Shown piece by piece: positions 32,400 to 35,072 of a stretch of 35,072 bases of DNA (position 1 is its first letter; each line of letters starts with the position of its first letter). The notes under the pieces are model-generated. The model saw only the letters and a program-made list of their open reading frames with translations, searched no databases and was not told the DNA's origin. This DNA is from Campylobacteraceae bacterium (lineage in GTDB: Bacteria > Campylobacterota > Campylobacteria > Campylobacterales > Sulfurovaceae), in the NCBI GenBank assembly GCA_027056485.1, contig JALUKQ010000187.1:1-35072 (forward strand). Direction: 5' to 3'. The position numbers and the translations under genes were made by a program.

Positions 32400-34424
32400 T
32401 TATCCTTTCAACAAGCCAGCCTCATACAAAAAAGGTGAAGGTTTAAAATCTAGTTTTTTGACCCTGTCGGCTTTGGCATATGAGAGATATAGTCTCTCTT
32501 TTGCACGTGTTACAGCTACATAAAAAAGCCGTCTCTCTTCATCTAAGCTTCCACCTTTTCCCATGAGTTTAGTATTTGGAAATCTTCCATCCATAAGGTC
32601 TACAACATAAACTTCTAAAAACTCTAAACCTTTACTGGCATGAATACTTAAAAGGTTTACTCCATCTCCTTCGCTCAGTTCATTTCCCCCTAAAACCATG
32701 GCATTGACAAAACGTTCAGTCTCATTATAGTGTGAGGCTAAGTCACTTAAGAGCCGTGCTTTTCTAGCTATACGCTCTTTGGCTAAGTTCTTCTTATCAT
32801 TGTCTATCTCACCTGACTTTAGTTTTCCTCTTTGGTTTGAGAGTTGTTCTACTAAAAACTGGTAAAGAGGAGAGTTTATAAGCTTTATAAGCAGTGTCTT
32901 TGGTTGTTTTACCGTGTTTACAGAACGAACAAACTCATGATACATTTTAAAAAACTCAACACCATCAGCTGTAAGTTTAGGGTGTTTTAGAATAGGGTGG
33001 GAACGTATTTTCTCATCTAAATTCATATGTGCAAAACGAGTAACAGAACCTATTTCACTGTCATCATCAAAGAGACCAAGCTGTAAGTTTTTGTTTGGGT
33101 TTAGTTTGGGTAAGTTGAAAACTCTTGGGTTCATCATCCCTACAAAAAGGTGTCCCTCTCCAAAATGGATAAAACACTCAAACATCTCTTTAGCCAAAGC
33201 AGTACCAATTCCTTTACCATATTCAAAAATATGAATAAATGCCATCATATCTTTTGGATTTACCATTAAAGAGCATACATCAAGTAAAAACTTTACCTCT
33301 TTGGCTTCAAAAAAACTGTTTCCACCTTTTCTTTTTGAAGCAATTCCAAGTTCTCGTAAACTAGCCTCTATACCATCAGCAGAAGCATTGTTTCTAAATA
33401 TAACAGCTATCTCTTTTGTCGGAGTATAGGTCTTTTTTATGGTTTTTGCTATAGACTGATATTGGTCAAAAAGCTCGTTATACATCAGTAGTTTAGGAGG
33501 TTGGTTTTTTCCTGTTTTGGTTACTACTAATTTTTTAGGATAAATTCTCTCATTTATCTCTATAACCTTATTAGCAAGTGACAATATACTTGCCGATGAG
33601 CGATAGTTTTTATCTAAAGTAAAAACAGTTGCAGCTGAATAGCGTGCTCCAAAAGTAGCAATATTTTGTATATTTGCACCATTAAAAGCATAGATACTCT
33701 GGTCATAGTCACCTACACAAAAGAGTGAGTTTGGTTTCATTGAATCTATTAACGCACTTTGCAATGTGTTGGTATCTTGATACTCATCTACTAAAACCTC
33801 AATAAGGTCTCGACCATTTTCTTCAAGATATTGTTTCATTTTTAAAAGTAGGTCATTAAAAGAGACAAAACCATACTTATCTTTAGTCTCTTCAAACTCA
33901 TCTATAATATTCATATATATATCTATAAGAGGCTTATGGTCAGGGTATCGTTCTAAGAACCAAACATCAAAACCATCTAAAGAGGCATTTTGATAAAGGC
34001 TATATTGTTCATATAGATAAGTTGCAGAGAAAGCTTCTGTATCTAAGTTTAAACGTTTTATATGACGCTTTTCATAGACAGAACGAAAGAGTGTTTTTAA
34101 TTCACCTGGTTGTTTTAGTGTAACTTTTGCATCCATCTCTTTTAACCATCGGTAACTAACAGCATGAAAGGTACCTGATTCAATCTTTTTTACAACATTT
34201 GATGGAAAGTATCGTCCGACACGAGCCAACATCTCACCAGCTGCTTTATTGGTAAAAGTTAAAAGAAGTATTTTGGAAGGGTCATATCCATTATGCAGTA
34301 GATGACCGATTCTTCCGACAATAGTAGAGGTTTTTCCTGTACCTGCAGAGGCAATAATTAGGTTATTACCCATGGGTGCAGTAGCAGCACTTAGCTGCTC
34401 TTCATTAAGCGTGCTAAGTGGCAT
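32400..34424 (-). CDS. uvrD: UvrD/PcrA/Rep-type 3'-5' DNA helicase
   Basis: A superfamily 1A helicase of 674 residues, the usual length for the group. Motif I is ASAGTGKTST (25-34), Ia LLTFTNKAAGEM, II VDEYQDT (212-218), III GDYDQSIYAFNGA (228-240), IV near LDKNYRSS, V LLSIHASKGLEF and VI VAVTRAKERLYLSY. The family unwinds DNA in mismatch and excision repair and strips RecA or stalled forks; Rep, PcrA and UvrD cannot be told apart safely here. No AddB/RecB-type nuclease is attached. Three bases separate its ATG from the stop of the small gene upstream, without a clear ribosome site of its own, so translation is probably coupled. Confidence 0.92.
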   Translation of the reverse strand: MPLSTLNEEQLSAATAPMGNNLIIASAGTGKTSTIVGRIGHLLHNGYDPSKILLLTFTNKAAGEMLARVGRYFPSNVVKKIESGTFHAVSYRWLKEMDAKVTLKQPGELKTLFRSVYEKRHIKRLNLDTEAFSATYLYEQYSLYQNASLDGFDVWFLERYPDHKPLIDIYMNIIDEFEETKDKYGFVSFNDLLLKMKQYLEENGRDLIEVLVDEYQDTNTLQSALIDSMKPNSLFCVGDYDQSIYAFNGANIQNIATFGARYSAATVFTLDKNYRSSASILSLANKVIEINERIYPKKLVVTKTGKNQPPKLLMYNELFDQYQSIAKTIKKTYTPTKEIAVIFRNNASADGIEASLRELGIASKRKGGNSFFEAKEVKFLLDVCSLMVNPKDMMAFIHIFEYGKGIGTALAKEMFECFIHFGEGHLFVGMMNPRVFNLPKLNPNKNLQLGLFDDDSEIGSVTRFAHMNLDEKIRSHPILKHPKLTADGVEFFKMYHEFVRSVNTVKQPKTLLIKLINSPLYQFLVEQLSNQRGKLKSGEIDNDKKNLAKERIARKARLLSDLASHYNETERFVNAMVLGGNELSEGDGVNLLSIHASKGLEFLEVYVVDLMDGRFPNTKLMGKGGSLDEERRLFYVAVTRAKERLYLSYAKADRVKKLDFKPSPFLYEAGLLKG

Positions 34425-34427
34425 TAA

Positions 34428-34763
34428 TTATTTACCAAGAATGTAGTAAGTAGGTTTTTTGATTACTTTTTCTATATTTATTTTATATTTTTTTGCCCAG
34501 TTTTGAACAACTCTTGTAAATTCATCTTGTATCTCTTTTGATACATCTTCAGAACATTTTATTTTAAATACATTTTTAGAGTTAGACAGAGCAACAAACC
34601 CCTTTAGGTGTGCTAGTTCATCATGTAAAGCTAAAATATGTTTTGAAAACTCTTCAAAACCTTTTGTATTGTTAATGGTCTTTTCTATTTGTTTAATAGA
34701 ACTCTCAGTGTTGTTATAACCAAGCTGAGATAAAAGTGCCTTCGGTGTTAAATCAATTTGCAT
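34428..34763 (-). CDS. Small unknown protein coupled to the helicase gene
   Basis: The 111-residue product has a helical first half and a beta-alpha-beta-like second half (KNVFKIKCSEDVSKEIQDEF, ending TYYILGK). No signal peptide, helix through the membrane, or known motif was recognised. An AAAGGA ribosome site stands before the ATG. Because the helicase starts three bases after this gene ends, the pair is likely co-translated; a helicase partner or regulator is possible. Confidence 0.75.
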   Translation of the reverse strand: MQIDLTPKALLSQLGYNNTESSIKQIEKTINNTKGFEEFSKHILALHDELAHLKGFVALSNSKNVFKIKCSEDVSKEIQDEFTRVVQNWAKKYKINIEKVIKKPTYYILGK

Positions 34764-34854
34764 TTAGTTCCTTTAAATATAATGTAAAACTTTATCCAAA
34801 AACATGTTTAGAGTTGTTTATATTATTGAATAGTTAAAATAATTTAAAGAATTT

Positions 34855-35072
34855 TTAATGCAACTCTTTTAGTAAGAATTCATAATGCTCTGTATGTTGA
34901 AAGGCTTTCTCGTAACGCCATCTTAGTACAAATTCTATAATATTTTTTTTAAGTTCAGGCTCTAACCTTTCTGCTTTTCCAAAATATCCAAGTGAAGAAT
35001 TTTTTGCTATTCGCTTACCCTTATCATTAAGTTCATAAGCTATAGAGATGATTTGAATATATTTACCTTCAC
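34855..35072 (-). CDS. C-terminal part of an unknown protein (cut by window edge)
   Basis: An open frame on the minus strand enters from the right edge and ends with TAA at 34857-34855. About 72 residues are visible, among them GEGKYIQIISIAYELNDKGK, GYFGKAERLEPELKKN and a Trp/Arg-rich helical end (FVLRWRYEKAF). The composition is protein-like and no stop interrupts it. I cannot name the family. The 91 bases between it and the next minus-strand gene contain that gene's ribosome site. Confidence 0.65.
   Translation of the reverse strand, partial: EGKYIQIISIAYELNDKGKRIAKNSSLGYFGKAERLEPELKKNIIEFVLRWRYEKAFQHTEHYEFLLKELH

Noticed and set aside
32400-34763. Helicase plus small gene as an anti-phage system
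   Set aside because: The helicase has ordinary UvrD/PcrA length and motifs, without nuclease, TOPRIM or other partner typical of Gabija-like or similar systems.

Overview
The window is AT-rich (about one third G+C by eye), densely packed bacterial chromosome. A fused ResB-ResC cytochrome c biogenesis protein (CcsBA), a competence/MSHA-type gene order resembling the Campylobacter cts cluster, and the overall base and codon use point to the Campylobacterota, probably a Sulfurovum- or Sulfurimonas-like organism. That placement is inference from gene content, not from a marker gene. No rRNA, tRNA, CRISPR array or intact insertion sequence was seen.

Left part (1-5268): the 5' end of glmU runs off the left edge. 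Divergent from it are trmA (with an unexpected RlmD-like cysteine set), ccsBA and a pre-Nudix/Nudix hydrolase. Accessory block (5448-12867): a large secreted protein with three SdrD B-type repeats and a CotH-kinase domain, a five-unit TPR protein, a secreted subtilisin-family protease with three Ig/cadherin-like repeats, and a small lipoprotein. Minus-strand block (12911-17333): surE, tcdA, a tandem AAA+ ATPase and, directly behind it, a bacterial SUI1/eIF1-like protein. The 435-base gap between surE and tcdA carries two REP-like hairpins and a possible decayed coding remnant. era follows, divergent from surE.

Central block (18426-28116): ten tightly packed, often overlapping genes encode the machine of an MSHA-type pilus or competence pseudopilus: a PilM-PilN/GspL-like fusion, a PilO-like protein, an MshK/PilP-like protein, an MshL secretin, an MshM-like ATPase, a TPR membrane protein, an unknown exported protein, an MshE/GspE ATPase, an MshG/GspF platform protein and an unknown small protein. 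The order follows the Vibrio msh I-J-K-L-M-N-E-G series and also the Campylobacter cts R-D-P-X-E-F series. No pilin or prepilin peptidase is present in the window.

Right part: a translationally coupled three-gene cassette (28350-32397) encodes a soluble double-GAF histidine kinase, a stand-alone receiver domain and a membrane-anchored coiled-coil protein. I do not recognise it as a described system, and it is the best candidate here for something new. It meets, tail to tail with a 2-base gap, a UvrD/PcrA-type helicase gene coupled to a small unknown gene. The 3' end of another minus-strand gene lies at the right edge.
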